64,000 bases of DNA from Caulobacter sp. BP25 (GCF_002737755.1 NZ_PEGH01000018.1:558001-622000), one strand, 5' to 3'; positions 17,719-26,946 are shown, counted from the first letter of the stretch. The notes: generated by a model from the letters alone, not told the origin. Program-made: numbers and translations.

Positions 17719-18554
17719 GCGCGCCCGATCGCCGTCTGACCCTCGTTCGCGACGGCCTCGCCGATCGCCGGCTTGAGGGCCTGGTCGCCGCCGAGCGCTT
17801 CGTCGACGTGACGCCGATGCAGGTCAGCGCGCCGCTGGCCAGTCTGCGCGTGGCGCCGCAGCCCGACGCCGAGCAGGAAGACCAGGTGCTGTTTGGCGAG
17901 ACGTTCGACGTGCTGTTCGAGACCGGCGAGTTCGCCTTCGGCCAGGCCCGCCGCGACCGCTATGTCGGCTATGTGCCGATCGAGGCCCTGTCGGCGCCGG
18001 TCCGAACGCCTGAGCATCGCGTTTCGGCGTTACGGACCTACGCCTTCGCCGAGCCGGACATCAAGTCGGCCATTGTCGGCCTCTATAGCCTGAACACCCT
18101 GGTCACGATCGAGGCGCGCGAGGGCCGCTTCGTGAAGGGCGCACGCACGGGCTGGTTCGTCGAGCATCACCTGGCCCCGATCGGCCAGTTCGAGACCGAC
18201 TATGTCGCGATCGCCCAGCGGTTCCTGGGCGCGCCCTACCAGTGGGGCGGCCGCGAGAGCCTAGGCCTGGACTGCTCGGGCCTGATCCAGCAGGCGCTCT
18301 ATGCCTGTGGCCGAGCCTGCCCGCGCGACACCGACCTGCAGCGCGGCTTTTTCCCGGAGATCGCGCAGGCCGAGCGCCAGCGCGGCGATCTCGTCTTCTG
18401 GAAGGGGCATGTGGCGATCCTGCTGGACCCCGACACCATCCTGCACGCCAACGCCCACCACATGGCCGTGGCGATCGAACCGCTGGCCGAGGCGATCGCG
18501 CGGATCGAAGCCTCTGGCGTCGGCGCGCCGCTGGGTTATAGACGCGTCGCATGA
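17715..18554 (+). CDS. NlpC/P60 family cysteine peptidase
   Basis: A 279-residue protein. The N-terminal half has an SH3-like bacterial domain (QVLFGETFDVLFETGEFAFGQ). The C-terminal C40 domain has the catalytic Cys in GLDCSGLIQQAL (near residue 181), His in GHVAILLD, and a third polar residue in ILHANAHH. Such enzymes cleave D-Glu to meso-DAP or similar bonds in peptidoglycan stem peptides. No signal peptide is visible, so it may act on recycled cytoplasmic muropeptides, in keeping with coupling to the M17 peptidase. It also overlaps the next gene by 4 bp. Confidence 0.9.
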
Positions 18555-19339
18555 GCCAACCTGAAGTTCTCGCGCTTAGCCCCGGCCCCGCCAATGCCTT
18601 GGAGGGCCCGGCGCCCAACCGCGTGATCGAGACCGTCTCGCGCGGCGAGTTGCACGCCTATCGCGTCGCATCCCCCAAGGGGCGGGTGCTGGTCTGTCCC
18701 GGCGGCGGCTATCTGCGGCTGATGATCGACAGCGAGGGGAGCGAGATCGCCGCCTGGCTGAACAGCCTGGGCTACGACGCCTATGTGCTGGCCCACCGCC
18801 TGCCGGGTGCTGCGGGAGAGGGCGCGAACGGCGTCTGGCCCTTCGATATCGCCCTGACGGACGGGCTGGCGGCGCTGGACGTCATTCCGAGGGACCTGCC
18901 TCGCTTCGTGCTGGGCCTGTCGTCCGGCGGCCACCTGGCCGGCGTCCTGGCCTGCCAGCCGGGCGCGGACCTGGCGGGCGTGCTGATCGCCTACGCGCCG
19001 ATCAACGCCAATCACCGCGCCTACAAGGCCCCGGCCGGCAAGCCCGACTATCCGCCGCCGCAGAAGCAGGCCTTCTACGACGCCTGGCCGATCGGGATTT
19101 CGGGAGAGCCGCACGGTATCCCGCGCTGTCCCGTGTTCCTGGCCTACGCCCTGATGGATCAGGCCGTACCGGTCGAGCACGCCCTGAACCTGATCAAGAC
19201 CGCCCGCGACGCGGGGCTGGATCTCGACGCCCACGTGTTCGGAACCGCGCCGCACGGCTTTAGCCTGCGCGAACGCGACGGAACCCAGGCCGCCTGGCCG
19301 GACTTGGCGGCGGACTGGATGGCGCGGAAGGGGCTCTAG
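18551..19339 (+). CDS. Alpha/beta hydrolase (BD-FAE/esterase-like)
   Basis: A 262-residue cytoplasmic hydrolase. It shows an oxyanion loop region (CPGGGYLRL, like HGGG), the nucleophile elbow GLSSGGHLAG (Ser near residue 122), an acid region near YALMDQAVPVEHA, and the catalytic His in APHGFSLRE. It resembles acetyl-xylan esterase or carboxylesterase-like proteins; the substrate is unknown. It is the third gene of a translationally coupled M17-C40-hydrolase set. Confidence 0.85.
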   Translation: MSQPEVLALSPGPANALEGPAPNRVIETVSRGELHAYRVASPKGRVLVCPGGGYLRLMIDSEGSEIAAWLNSLGYDAYVLAHRLPGAAGEGANGVWPFDIALTDGLAALDVIPRDLPRFVLGLSSGGHLAGVLACQPGADLAGVLIAYAPINANHRAYKAPAGKPDYPPPQKQAFYDAWPIGISGEPHGIPRCPVFLAYALMDQAVPVEHALNLIKTARDAGLDLDAHVFGTAPHGFSLRERDGTQAAWPDLAADWMARKGL

Positions 19340-19351
19340 ACGGATCGCCAT

Positions 19352-19440
19352 TCAAAGCAGAGAACAAGCCCCGCCTTCCTGGGCACAGGGCCCAGGAAGG
19401 CGCGTTATCGCTTTCAGCGCAGTGCTGAATGTCGATCCGT
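19352..19440. repeat. Palindromic intergenic repeat, family D
   Basis: A symmetrical element between two convergent genes. The outer arms are ATTCAAAGC / GCTGAATGTC, and the inner hairpin is CGCCTTCCTGGGC-ACAG-GGCCCAGGAAGGCG. A second copy lies at 44672-44772, also between convergent stops. It probably acts as a bidirectional terminator. Confidence 0.8.
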
Positions 19441-19449
19441 CCTAGCCGC

Positions 19450-19971
19450 CTATTTCGCCGGCCACTGCGCCAGCCAGTCGACGATCGACTGCGGTGTCAT
19501 GTGGCGGGCGTCGGTCAGGGCGAAGAAGGCGCCGTCATTGACCAGCTTGCCCTTGGTGTCGACGACCAGGAAGCTGGGCACGCCCTTTAGTTTGTCGACG
19601 CCGTAGCGGGCCGGGATCTGCATGTTCTTGGTGTAGCGGCCCACGTCGATGGCCACGACCTCGTAGTGCTTGTCGACCCAGCGCTTGACGTCGGGCTGCT
19701 CGATGACGCCGGCGAACACCCGGCAGTCGCCGCACCAGTTGCCGCCCAGGTCGATCAGGACGAGCTTCTTGTGCGCCTTGGCCTTCTTGATCGCGGCGGC
19801 GAGATCGGCTTCGGCGTCGGCCTTCTCGTCATAGGGATAGGGCAGGGGCGTGGGCAGGCCGTCGATCGACTTCAGGGCCACGGTCGGAGCCTTGGTGGCG
19901 GCGAGCGCGGCGGCCGGAGCGGTCAGGAGGGCGGCGGTCAGGCCGGCGGCGGCCAGGGCGCGAAGCTTCAT
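19450..19971 (-). CDS. Exported thioredoxin-like protein
   Basis: A 173-residue periplasmic protein with a signal peptide (LRALAAAGLTAALLTAPAAALA). The redox motif WCGDC sits in LIDLGGNWCGDCRVF (near residue 80), and a cis-Pro region lies in KGVPSFLVVDTKG. The WCxDC fold resembles DUF255/thioredoxin_7 proteins. It probably reduces or shuffles disulfides in the periplasm; the partner is unknown. A cytochrome c gene lies upstream on the same strand but is separated by a terminator. Confidence 0.85.
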   Translation of the reverse strand: MKLRALAAAGLTAALLTAPAAALAATKAPTVALKSIDGLPTPLPYPYDEKADAEADLAAAIKKAKAHKKLVLIDLGGNWCGDCRVFAGVIEQPDVKRWVDKHYEVVAIDVGRYTKNMQIPARYGVDKLKGVPSFLVVDTKGKLVNDGAFFALTDARHMTPQSIVDWLAQWPAK

Positions 19972-20024
19972 GGGGCGGGACTTTCAACGAACGAGCGGTC
20001 CGTAATCCCTAGCTTCGCCATAGG

Positions 20025-20054
20025 AAAAGGGCCGCGAAGAAAACTTCGCGGCCC
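20025..20054 (-). terminator. Terminator of the cytochrome c gene
   Basis: Read leftward, an 11-bp perfect stem (GGGCCGCGAAG / CTTCGCGGCCC, 4-base loop) is followed by TTTT. It lies 43 bp after the cytochrome stop and also precedes the thioredoxin gene. Confidence 0.85.
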
Positions 20055-20096
20055 CTTCAGATTCAGTGACCGAGCAACCGGATGGTCGCGAAACGA

Positions 20097-20774
20097 TCAG
20101 GCCTTGGGCGCGGCCGGAGCAGCGGCGGCCGGAGCAGCGCCTGCGGCCGGAGCCGGAGCGGCGCCTTCGGCCGGAGCAGCGCCCTCGGCGGGCGCGGCGC
20201 CTTCCGCCGGAGCGGCGGCGGCGGCCGGACGCGGCGGCGGGACCGGCAGGGTGCTGCCCAGGCTGTGCATGTAGGCGATGATGGCGACCCGGTCTTCCGG
20301 CTTCTTCAAGCCGACGAACGTCATGTTCGTGCCCGAGACGTACTTGCCCGGCGCCTTCAGGAATTCATACAGGTGGTCGTAGTCCCAGACCGGGGTCTTG
20401 CCCCCGAAGTCCTTCATGGCGCCCGAATAGTTGAAGCCCGCATGCGCGGCCGGCTTGCGGCCGACCACGTCCCACAGGCCAGGGCCGGTGCCATTGGCGT
20501 TCGAGGCGTCGAACTTGTGGCAGGCGGCGCACTTGGCCGCGACGGCCTGGCCGGCGGCCACGTTGGCCGGCGTCAGCACGGCGTTCCAGTCCGGCGGGAC
20601 GTCCGCGACGGCGGCGGCGCCCCCGGCGCTTTCTTCCTGGACCGCGATCTCGTAGCCGGCCTTCTCGACTTCCGTCTTCTTGAAGACGATGCCGGACGCT
20701 TCCCGCAGACCAAAAATAACGAGGCCGGTCAGCAGCACGCCGCCAGCGATCTTGTTGAACGTCAGGTCGCTCAT
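20097..20774 (-). CDS. Membrane-anchored class I cytochrome c (CycM-like)
   Basis: A 225-residue protein with an uncleaved N-terminal anchor (FNKIAGGVLLTGLVIFGL), then a periplasmic haem domain. The haem site is KCAACHKF (near residue 84) and the distal Met ligand is probably in GTNMTFVGLKKPEDR. This matches membrane-anchored c552/CycM-type cytochromes that pass electrons to terminal oxidase. The last 45 residues are an Ala/Pro/Glu/Gly tail with the unit AEGAAP repeated, unlike the usual family end. It is transcribed alone, divergent from kdsB. Confidence 0.88.
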   Translation of the reverse strand: MSDLTFNKIAGGVLLTGLVIFGLREASGIVFKKTEVEKAGYEIAVQEESAGGAAAVADVPPDWNAVLTPANVAAGQAVAAKCAACHKFDASNANGTGPGLWDVVGRKPAAHAGFNYSGAMKDFGGKTPVWDYDHLYEFLKAPGKYVSGTNMTFVGLKKPEDRVAIIAYMHSLGSTLPVPPPRPAAAAAPAEGAAPAEGAAPAEGAAPAPAAGAAPAAAAPAAPKA

Positions 20775-20932
20775 CTCAGCCTTGTCAGCCCCTTGCCAGC
20801 CCGTCGGATGGCGGGCTCGGATTCCCCGACGCGTGAAGACCCCGCAAGCGAGACCCTGCGCGCGTCATGTTGCGCTCGCGTCTCTTACACGCTACCGCCC
20901 CTCGCGCAACCGGTCCGCAAAGATTTGACGCC

Positions 20933-21664
20933 ATGAACCCTATCGTCCTGATCCCCGCGCGGATGGCGGCGACCCGTCTTCCGGGCAAGCCGCTGGCCGA
21001 TATCGGAGGCCTTCCGATGATCGTCCGGGTGCTGAACCAGGCCCGTGCTGCGGCGATTGGTCCCGTGGCCGTGGCGGCCGGCGATCCCGAAATCGTCGAG
21101 GCGGTTCAAAAGGCTGGCGGCATGGCGGTTCTGACCGATCCTGACCTGCCGTCCGGCTCGGACCGGATCCTGGCGGCGCTGGCGCAGCTCGATCCAGGCT
21201 TCGAGCACGACGTGGTGATCAATCTGCAAGGCGACATGCCGTTCGTTGATCCGGCCGTGCTGTCGGACTGCGCGCGAATACTTAAGGAGTTTGGCGACGC
21301 CGACATCGCCACTGTCGTCGCGCCCGAAGCCTCTCCCGCCGACCGTTCGAACCCGGACGTCGTCAAGGCCGTGCTGACGATGGAGGACGACGGTCAAAGC
21401 GGCCGGGCGCTCTATTTCACCCGCTCGACCCTTTACGGCGACGCCCCCGTCTGGCGCCACATCGGCATCTATGGCTATCGCCGCGAGGCGCTAGAGGCGT
21501 TCAACGCCGCCTCGCCCTCGCCTCTGGAAAAGCGCGAAAAGCTGGAGCAGCTGCGCGCCATGGAGCTGGGCCTGACGATCCGCGCCGCCGTGGCCAAGAC
21601 CGCCCCGATCTCCGTCGACAACCCTTCCGACCTCGAGGCGGCCCGCGCGGCCGCCGGAAAGTAA
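20933..21664 (+). CDS. kdsB: 3-deoxy-manno-octulosonate cytidylyltransferase
   Basis: A 243-residue CMP-Kdo synthetase that activates Kdo for lipopolysaccharide inner core synthesis. It begins IVLIPARMAATRLPGKPLADI (the nucleotide-binding motif), followed by DLPSGSDRI and NLQGDMPFVDP (the metal-binding Asp) and HIGIYGYRREAL. An earlier in-frame start exists at 20867, but the ATG at 20933 gives the family's conserved N-terminus. It ends 3 bp before pheA, so the two are probably co-transcribed. Confidence 0.94.
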   Translation: MNPIVLIPARMAATRLPGKPLADIGGLPMIVRVLNQARAAAIGPVAVAAGDPEIVEAVQKAGGMAVLTDPDLPSGSDRILAALAQLDPGFEHDVVINLQGDMPFVDPAVLSDCARILKEFGDADIATVVAPEASPADRSNPDVVKAVLTMEDDGQSGRALYFTRSTLYGDAPVWRHIGIYGYRREALEAFNAASPSPLEKREKLEQLRAMELGLTIRAAVAKTAPISVDNPSDLEAARAAAGK

Positions 21665-21667
21665 CCC

Positions 21668-22519
21668 ATGAGCATCCTCAAGAAGATCGCCTTCCAGGGC
21701 GAACTCGGCGCCAACAGCCACGAGGCGTGCCGGACCTACTTCCCGGACTACGAGGCCTATCCCTGCAAGACCTTCGAGGAGGCGTTCGAGGCCATCAAGA
21801 CCGGGACGGCCGCGCTGGGCATGATCCCGATCGAGAACTCGATCGCCGGCCGGGTCGCCGACGTCCACCACCTGTTGCCGGCCTCGGGCCTGAAGATTAT
21901 CGGCGAGCTCTTCAAGCCGATCCGCTTCCAGCTGATGGCCAACAAGGGCGTCAAGCTGGCCGACATCAAGACCGTGGCCTCGATGCCGATCGCGCTGTCC
22001 CAGTGCCGCAACAGCCTGAAAAAGCTGGGCGTCGCCACCGAAGCGGCCGGTGATACGGCCGGCGCGGCCAAGGACCTGGCGGCCAAGCCTGACCCGACGC
22101 GCGGCGCCGTCGCCCCCGCCCTGGCGGCCGAGATCTATGGCCTGGACATCCTGGCCCGCGACATCGAGGACGAGCGCCACAACACCACCCGCTTCCTGGT
22201 GATGACGGCCGATGCGAACCCGCCGGCGCCGGAATTCACCCACCGCTGCGTGACCAGCTTCGTGTTCCGCGTCCGCAACCTGCCGGCGGCGCTGTACAAG
22301 GCGCTGGGCGGTTTCGCGACCAACGGCGTCAACATGACCAAGCTGGAAAGCTACATGGAGGGCGGCAACTTCACCGCCACCTTCTTCTACGCTGAGGTCG
22401 ACGGCCGCCCCGAGGACCGCTCCCTGGCCCTGGCCTTGGACGAGCTGAAGTTCTTCTCGGAGAAGTTCGAGATCCTGGGCGTGTATCCGGCTGATCCGTT
22501 CCGGGATCGGGGGGCTTAA
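21668..22519 (+). CDS. pheA: Prephenate dehydratase
   Basis: A 283-residue monofunctional enzyme converting prephenate to phenylpyruvate in phenylalanine synthesis. The catalytic domain (1-185) shows FQGELGANSHEA, PIENSIAGRV and ERHNTTRFLVM. The regulatory ACT domain (195-280) shows the motif ESYMEGGNFTATFFYAEVD, which binds phenylalanine. There is no chorismate mutase domain. It follows kdsB closely and is followed by a family A repeat. Confidence 0.95.
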   Translation: MSILKKIAFQGELGANSHEACRTYFPDYEAYPCKTFEEAFEAIKTGTAALGMIPIENSIAGRVADVHHLLPASGLKIIGELFKPIRFQLMANKGVKLADIKTVASMPIALSQCRNSLKKLGVATEAAGDTAGAAKDLAAKPDPTRGAVAPALAAEIYGLDILARDIEDERHNTTRFLVMTADANPPAPEFTHRCVTSFVFRVRNLPAALYKALGGFATNGVNMTKLESYMEGGNFTATFFYAEVDGRPEDRSLALALDELKFFSEKFEILGVYPADPFRDRGA

Positions 22520-22642
22520 AGTTCCTCCCCCGCATCGCGGGGGAGGTGGCCCATAGGGCCGGAGGGGGCTAACGCGGCATCCGTCCGGCTCGCCCCCTCA
22601 GTCGCTCCGCGACAGCTCCCCCGCATCGCGGGGGAGCATCTT
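22520..22642. repeat. Palindromic intergenic repeat, family A
   Basis: This second copy of the 120-bp family A element lies directly after pheA. It has CCTCCCCCGCATCGCGGGGGAGG at the left, GGCCGGAGGGGGC in the middle and GCTCCCCCGCATCGCGGGGGAGC at the right. The remaining 90 bp before the MAPEG gene show nothing beyond a GGGAGGGAG ribosome site. Confidence 0.85.
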
Positions 22643-22734
22643 AGCGCCCCCCCCTCCCCAAACGTCACCATTCCCCATAACGTCGTTCTCTGGTCTTCTG
22701 TCTCCCGCATAACAACATCCCGGGGAGGGAGCCC

Positions 22735-23151
22735 ATGCAGAGTTCGATGATCGCGCCAGTGATGGCGCTGGTGGCCTGGTCTTTGGTGATCTGGGCCTGG
22801 ATGTACGTCCAGCGCATACCGGCCATGCAGAAGGCGGGGATCAAGCCGCAGGACGCGCGGTTTCCGGGCTCGCTGGACAAGCTGCCGGACGCCGCGCGCC
22901 AGGCGGCCGATAACTACAATCACCTGATGGAGCAGCCGACGATCTTCTACGCGGCGGCCCTGGCGATCGAGGTGGCGGGCCACGGGGACGGCATGGCCGT
23001 GCACCTGGCCTGGGTCTATGTCGGCCTGCGCGTGCTGCACAGCCTGGTGCAGGTCAGCGTCAACCTGGTGGCCGTGCGGTTCCTGCTGTTCGCGCTATCC
23101 ACCGGCGTGCTGGCGGGGATGGTGGTGCGGGAGTTGATGAAGATTTTCTAG
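22735..23151 (+). CDS. MAPEG family membrane protein
   Basis: A 138-residue integral membrane protein with four hydrophobic segments (about 3-22, 62-82, 85-108, 112-135). It resembles the MAPEG family (microsomal glutathione transferase-like) through NHLMEQPTIFYAAAL and WVYVGLRVLHSLVQ followed by NLVAVR, a typical MAPEG helix-3 pattern. Bacterial members are mostly uncharacterised. A strong ribosome site (GGGAGGGAG) precedes the ATG. It converges on nadC across a repeat. Confidence 0.85.
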   Translation: MQSSMIAPVMALVAWSLVIWAWMYVQRIPAMQKAGIKPQDARFPGSLDKLPDAARQAADNYNHLMEQPTIFYAAALAIEVAGHGDGMAVHLAWVYVGLRVLHSLVQVSVNLVAVRFLLFALSTGVLAGMVVRELMKIF

Positions 23152-23163
23152 CGCGCCCGCCAA

Positions 23164-23281
23164 GCCCCTCTCTCAAAGAGAGAGGGAGGGTGAGAGGTTT
23201 CAACGCTCGCCGGCGTGCCGGCACTCCGTCAGGCGCTGTAACCTCTCACCCCAACCCTCTCTCTAAGAGAGAGGGAGGGCG
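23164..23281. repeat. Palindromic intergenic repeat, family C
   Basis: An inverted pair lies between convergent MAPEG and nadC genes: CCCTCTCTCAAAGAGAGAGGG plus GTGAGAGGTT at the left and AACCTCTCACCCCAACCCTC with TCTAAGAGAGAGGG at the right. Related elements sit at 25675-25803 and 37905-38082. It probably terminates transcription in both directions. Confidence 0.8.
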
Positions 23282-23289
23282 CATTGCCG

Positions 23290-24138
23290 CTAGTTGGCGT
23301 CCAGCCCGATATCCAGCACCGGCGCCGAGTGCGTCAGCGCCCCGACGCTGATCACGTCGACGCCCGTCTCGGCGATGGCGCGGACGGTGGTCAGGTTCAC
23401 CCCGCCCGAGGCCTCCAGCACCGCGCGGCCCTTGGCGAGGCGGACGGCGGTCTTCAGGTCGTCGAGGCTGAAATTGTCCAGCATGACGACGTCGGGGCTG
23501 TGCTTCAGGGCCTCTTCGAGTTGATCCAGGCCGTCGACCTCGACCTCGACCTTGACCAGGTGGCCGGCGTGAGCGCGGGCGCGCCTCACGGCTTCGCCGA
23601 CCCCGCCGCAGGCGGCGACGTGATTGTCCTTGATCAGGATGGCGTCATCCAGACCGAAGCGGTGGTTGACCCCGCCGCCGCAGCGGACGGCGTATTTCTC
23701 CAGCGCCCGCAGGCCCGGCGTGGTCTTGCGGGTGTCGACGATCGTTGCGCCCGTGCCCTCGACCAGGCGGACGTAAGCGCGCGTCAGGGTGGCGATGCCC
23801 GACAGGCGGCCCAGCAGGTTCAGGCCCGTGCGCTCGGCCGCCAGCACGGCGCGCGCATTGCCCTCGGCGCGGGCCAGGATCGCGCCGGGCGCGGCGTCGG
23901 CGCCGTCGGGCGTCACCACCTCGAAGGTCGCGGCGGGGTCCAGGGCGGCCAGCGACAAGCGCGCGCAGGAAAGGCCCGAAACCCTCCCATCCTGCCGGCT
24001 GGCCCAGACCACCGACAGGCGCGCGTCCGGATCAATGCAGGCCTGGCCGGTGATGTCGCCGGCGCGGCCCAGGTCCTCGGCCAGGGCGTGGTCGACGATC
24101 GGGCGGACGAGGATGTCGTCGAGAGGTTGGATCATCAT
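23290..24138 (-). CDS. nadC: Nicotinate-nucleotide diphosphorylase (quinolinate phosphoribosyltransferase)
   Basis: A 282-residue enzyme converting quinolinate and PRPP to nicotinate mononucleotide, CO2 and PPi. Family motifs are NLLGRLSGIATLT, IVDTRKTTPGLR, EKYAVRCGGGVNHR, LIKDNHV, VEVEVDGLDQLEEAL and EASGGVNLTTVRAIAETGVD. It is the last gene of the leftward nadA-nadB-nadC set and overlaps nadB by 4 bp. Confidence 0.97.
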   Translation of the reverse strand: MMIQPLDDILVRPIVDHALAEDLGRAGDITGQACIDPDARLSVVWASRQDGRVSGLSCARLSLAALDPAATFEVVTPDGADAAPGAILARAEGNARAVLAAERTGLNLLGRLSGIATLTRAYVRLVEGTGATIVDTRKTTPGLRALEKYAVRCGGGVNHRFGLDDAILIKDNHVAACGGVGEAVRRARAHAGHLVKVEVEVDGLDQLEEALKHSPDVVMLDNFSLDDLKTAVRLAKGRAVLEASGGVNLTTVRAIAETGVDVISVGALTHSAPVLDIGLDAN

Positions 24139-25664
24139 TCGGCGGCGTAGCGGACGGCGGCGTCCGCGCTCGTAAGGGTTACGAAGGTGCGGACGGGCTG
24201 GGCGGTCGCGGGGAAGTCGGTGCGGTAGTGGCCGCCCCGGCTTTCCTGGCGAGCCAGGGCCGCCTCGACGATCAGGCGGGCGGCGACGATCGTGGGGCAG
24301 GGGCCGTAGGCGGGCTCGAGGGCCTCGATCTGGTCTAGCAGGCGGGCAAGGCCGCTGGCGTCGCGGATCACCCCGGCGTCGCGGCTCATGGCCTTGCGCA
24401 GGATCTGCAGGGCCGCCTCGGGCAGGTCGGGCAGGGGTTCAAGGCTGGCCGGCTCGCCGCCATGAACCGCTTCCGCCGCCGCCGCGCGGCCGGCGCGGGC
24501 GCCGAACACGGCCGCTTCCAAGAGGCTGTTGGAGGCCAGGCGGTTGGCGCCCTGCACCCCGGTCGAGGCGCATTCGCCGGCCGCGTACAGGCCTGGCAGG
24601 CTGGCGCGGCCATCAAGGTCGGTGGCGACCCCGCCCATGTGATAGTGCACGGCCGGCGTGACCGGGATCATCTCGCGGCGCGGGTCGATCCCGGCGCTCT
24701 GGCAGGCCTCGAACACGGCCGGAAACTCGTGCGGGAAGTGCGCGCCGACGGCCTGGGTCGCATCCAGGAACGCGCCGCGTCCGGCCGCGCGCTCGGCGTG
24801 GAGGGCGCGAGCCACCACGTCGCGCGGCGCCAGCTCCTTGGCCGGGTGATAGTCGGCCATGAACGCCTTGCCATCGGTGTTGCGCAGGATCGCGCCCTCG
24901 CCGCGCAGGGCCTCGGTGGCGAGTGGCGCGGGGTCCTTGCCGATGTCGATGGCCGTAGGATGGAACTGCACGAACTCGGGATCGGCGATCGTCGCGCCGG
25001 CGAGCGCGGCCAGGCCCAGGCCTTCGCCGCGCACCTCGGCGGGCGTGGTGGTGACCGCATAGAGGCCGCCGACGCCGCCGGTGGCCAGGATCACCGCCGG
25101 GCTGCGGATCTCGACCAGGGCGCCGTCGATCTGCGCCAGCACCCCGACCACGCGGCCGGTGGCGTCCTGAAGCAGGCGGCGGGCGCGGGCGTTCTCGCGG
25201 ATCTCGATCGAGGGCGTCGCGCGGACCGTGGCGATCACGGCGGCCATGATTGCCGCGCCCGCCCCGTCGCCGCCGACCCGGGCGACCCGGGCCTTGGCGT
25301 GGGCGGCCTCCAGGCTCAGCACGAAGGCGCCACTTTCGCCGTCTTTGGGGGCCTTGCGATCGAACGGCGCGCCCAGGGCGGCCAGATCGCGGACGGCTTG
25401 CGGGCCCTCGCGGGTCAGCAGCGCGACGGCCTTCGGATCGCAGAGGCCCGCGCCCGCCGCGATGGTGTCGGCCGCGTGCAGCTCCGGCGAGTCCTCATCC
25501 GACAGGGCCGCGGCCATGCCGCCCTGCGCCCAGGCGCTGGAGCAGCCGGTCGCCAGCGGCGTTGGCGACAGGACCAGCGCCTTCCCGGCCGCGAGGGCCG
25601 CGCTGAGACCGGCCAGGCCCGCGCCCAGGATGACGGGGCCGTCGAAGGTGATGCGTTCGATCAT
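24135..25664 (-). CDS. nadB: L-aspartate oxidase
   Basis: A 509-residue FAD enzyme oxidising L-aspartate to iminoaspartate. The FAD-binding N-terminus is VILGAGLAGLSAALA, followed by SSAWAQGGMAAAL and the succinate dehydrogenase-like active-site region (EFVQFHPTAI and the GGVATDLDG and PGLYAAGECAST segments). The C-terminal helical domain ends with ESRGGHYRTDFP. It is 148 bp downstream of nadA, with a family C repeat between, and coupled to nadC. Confidence 0.97.
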   Translation of the reverse strand: MIERITFDGPVILGAGLAGLSAALAAGKALVLSPTPLATGCSSAWAQGGMAAALSDEDSPELHAADTIAAGAGLCDPKAVALLTREGPQAVRDLAALGAPFDRKAPKDGESGAFVLSLEAAHAKARVARVGGDGAGAAIMAAVIATVRATPSIEIRENARARRLLQDATGRVVGVLAQIDGALVEIRSPAVILATGGVGGLYAVTTTPAEVRGEGLGLAALAGATIADPEFVQFHPTAIDIGKDPAPLATEALRGEGAILRNTDGKAFMADYHPAKELAPRDVVARALHAERAAGRGAFLDATQAVGAHFPHEFPAVFEACQSAGIDPRREMIPVTPAVHYHMGGVATDLDGRASLPGLYAAGECASTGVQGANRLASNSLLEAAVFGARAGRAAAAEAVHGGEPASLEPLPDLPEAALQILRKAMSRDAGVIRDASGLARLLDQIEALEPAYGPCPTIVAARLIVEAALARQESRGGHYRTDFPATAQPVRTFVTLTSADAAVRYAAE

Positions 25665-25674
25665 CGTCTACTCC

Positions 25675-25803
25675 AAAGCCCCTCCCCCTTGCGGGGAGGG
25701 GTTGGGGTGGGGGTGTAGGCTCGGACTCACAGCCGACACCCCCATCCGACCGCTTCGCGGCCACCTTCCCCGCCCCTTTTTTCGAGAAGGAGGGGGGAAG
25801 GGG
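25675..25803. repeat. Palindromic intergenic repeat, family C, within the nad operon
   Basis: This lies between nadA and nadB and contains CCCCTCCCCTTGCGGGGAGGGG, GGGTGGGGGTGT, and an inverted complement ACACCCCCATCC with CCTTCCCCGCCCCTTTTTTCG. It may attenuate nadB and nadC relative to nadA. Confidence 0.7.
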
Positions 25804-25812
25804 ACCCTTTGT

Positions 25813-26916
25813 CTAGATCAGCTCCACATCCACGTGATGCCGGGCCTTCACCAGGTCGTAACGCGCCGGAACGGTCGGCGGCGGCAGGTCGATCATCCGC
25901 TGCACGGCCAGGCGGGCGCGGTCGAGGACGTCTTCGTCCACCGTCACCTCGAACTGCTCATGCACCAGGGCGTCGTAGATGTTCTGGAGGGTGATCCGCT
26001 TCATGTGCGGGCACATGTTGCAGGGGCCGATGAACTGGGTCGCCGGGCTTTCGGCCTGGACGTTGCTGGCCATCGAGCACTCGGTGATCAGCACCACCTG
26101 GGCCGGCTTCTTGGCGGCCACATAGTCGTTCATCGCTGCGGTGGAGCCGGCGAAGTCCGCGGCCTCCAGGATCTCGGCCGGGCACTCGGGGTGGGCCAGC
26201 ACTTCCGCGCCCGGCCAGGCCGCGCGCATGTCGGCGATGTCCTGGGCGGTGAAGCGCTTGTGGACTTCGCAATGGCCGGCCCAGGCGATGATCTTGACGT
26301 TGGTCTGGCGGGCGACGTTGCGGGCCAGGAACTCGTCGGGGATCAGGATGACCTTGTCGGTCCCCCATTCCTTGGCCGCCCACTCGACCACCTGAACGGC
26401 GTTGGCGCTGGTGCAGCAGATGTCGGTCTCGGCCTTCACGTCGGCGGTGGTGTTGACGTATGTGACGACCGGGATCCCCGGATAGCGCTGCTTGATCAGC
26501 CGCACATCGGCGCCGGTGATCGAGGACGCCAGCGAGCAGCCGGCCTGAAGGTCCGGGATCAGGATCTTCTTCTGCGGCGACAGGACCTTGCTGGTCTCGG
26601 CCATGAAGTGCACGCCGGCCTGGACGATGATCGTCGCGTCGCTCTTGGCGGCCTCCTTGGCCAGCGCCAGGCTGTCGCCCACGAAGTCGCCCACGCCGTG
26701 GAAGATGTCCGGCGTCATGTAGTTGTGGGCCAGGATGGCGGCGTTCTTCTCGCGCTTGATCCGGTTGATCTCGGCGATCAGCGGCGCCTGCGTGCGCCAC
26801 TCCAGCGGCGTGACGTGGTGCTTGACCTTGTCCCAGACCAGCGCGGTCTCCGCCTCGATCGCGGCGGTGAACTCCCCCTTGAAGTTATCGGGGGCGGGAG
26901 CGAACCCATCGGCCAT
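25813..26916 (-). CDS. nadA: Quinolinate synthase
   Basis: A 367-residue [4Fe-4S] enzyme condensing iminoaspartate with dihydroxyacetone phosphate to quinolinate. It shows [35 protein letters not shown] and [10 protein letters not shown], and cluster cysteines in QAGCSLA, CTSANA and [10 protein letters not shown]. The frame continues upstream to 27033, but the ATG at 26916 has CGGAGGA 5 bp upstream and gives the natural N-terminus. It is first in the operon, behind two palindromic operators and a sigma-70-like promoter. Confidence 0.96.
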   Translation of the reverse strand: MADGFAPAPDNFKGEFTAAIEAETALVWDKVKHHVTPLEWRTQAPLIAEINRIKREKNAAILAHNYMTPDIFHGVGDFVGDSLALAKEAAKSDATIIVQAGVHFMAETSKVLSPQKKILIPDLQAGCSLASSITGADVRLIKQRYPGIPVVTYVNTTADVKAETDICCTSANAVQVVEWAAKEWGTDKVILIPDEFLARNVARQTNVKIIAWAGHCEVHKRFTAQDIADMRAAWPGAEVLAHPECPAEILEAADFAGSTAAMNDYVAAKKPAQVVLITECSMASNVQAESPATQFIGPCNMCPHMKRITLQNIYDALVHEQFEVTVDEDVLDRARLAVQRMIDLPPPTVPARYDLVKARHHVDVELI

Positions 26917-26927
26917 CTGATCCTCCG

Positions 26928-26946
26928 TTATGCTCAAAGTGAGCAT
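26928..26946. promoter_or_regulatory. Palindromic operator 1 of the nad operon
   Basis: ATGCTCA-AAG-TGAGCAT is a perfect 7-bp inverted repeat directly next to the nadA ribosome site. It matches operator 2, 71 bp further upstream. Binding there would block elongation or initiation. Likely regulators are NAD-sensing repressors such as the Nudix-related NrtR/NadQ types; the identity is inference. Confidence 0.7.

Noticed and set aside
23164..23281. The inverted pair as insertion sequence ends
   Set aside because: The element is only about 120 bp, with no transposase and no target duplication I could see; it fits a palindromic intergenic repeat.
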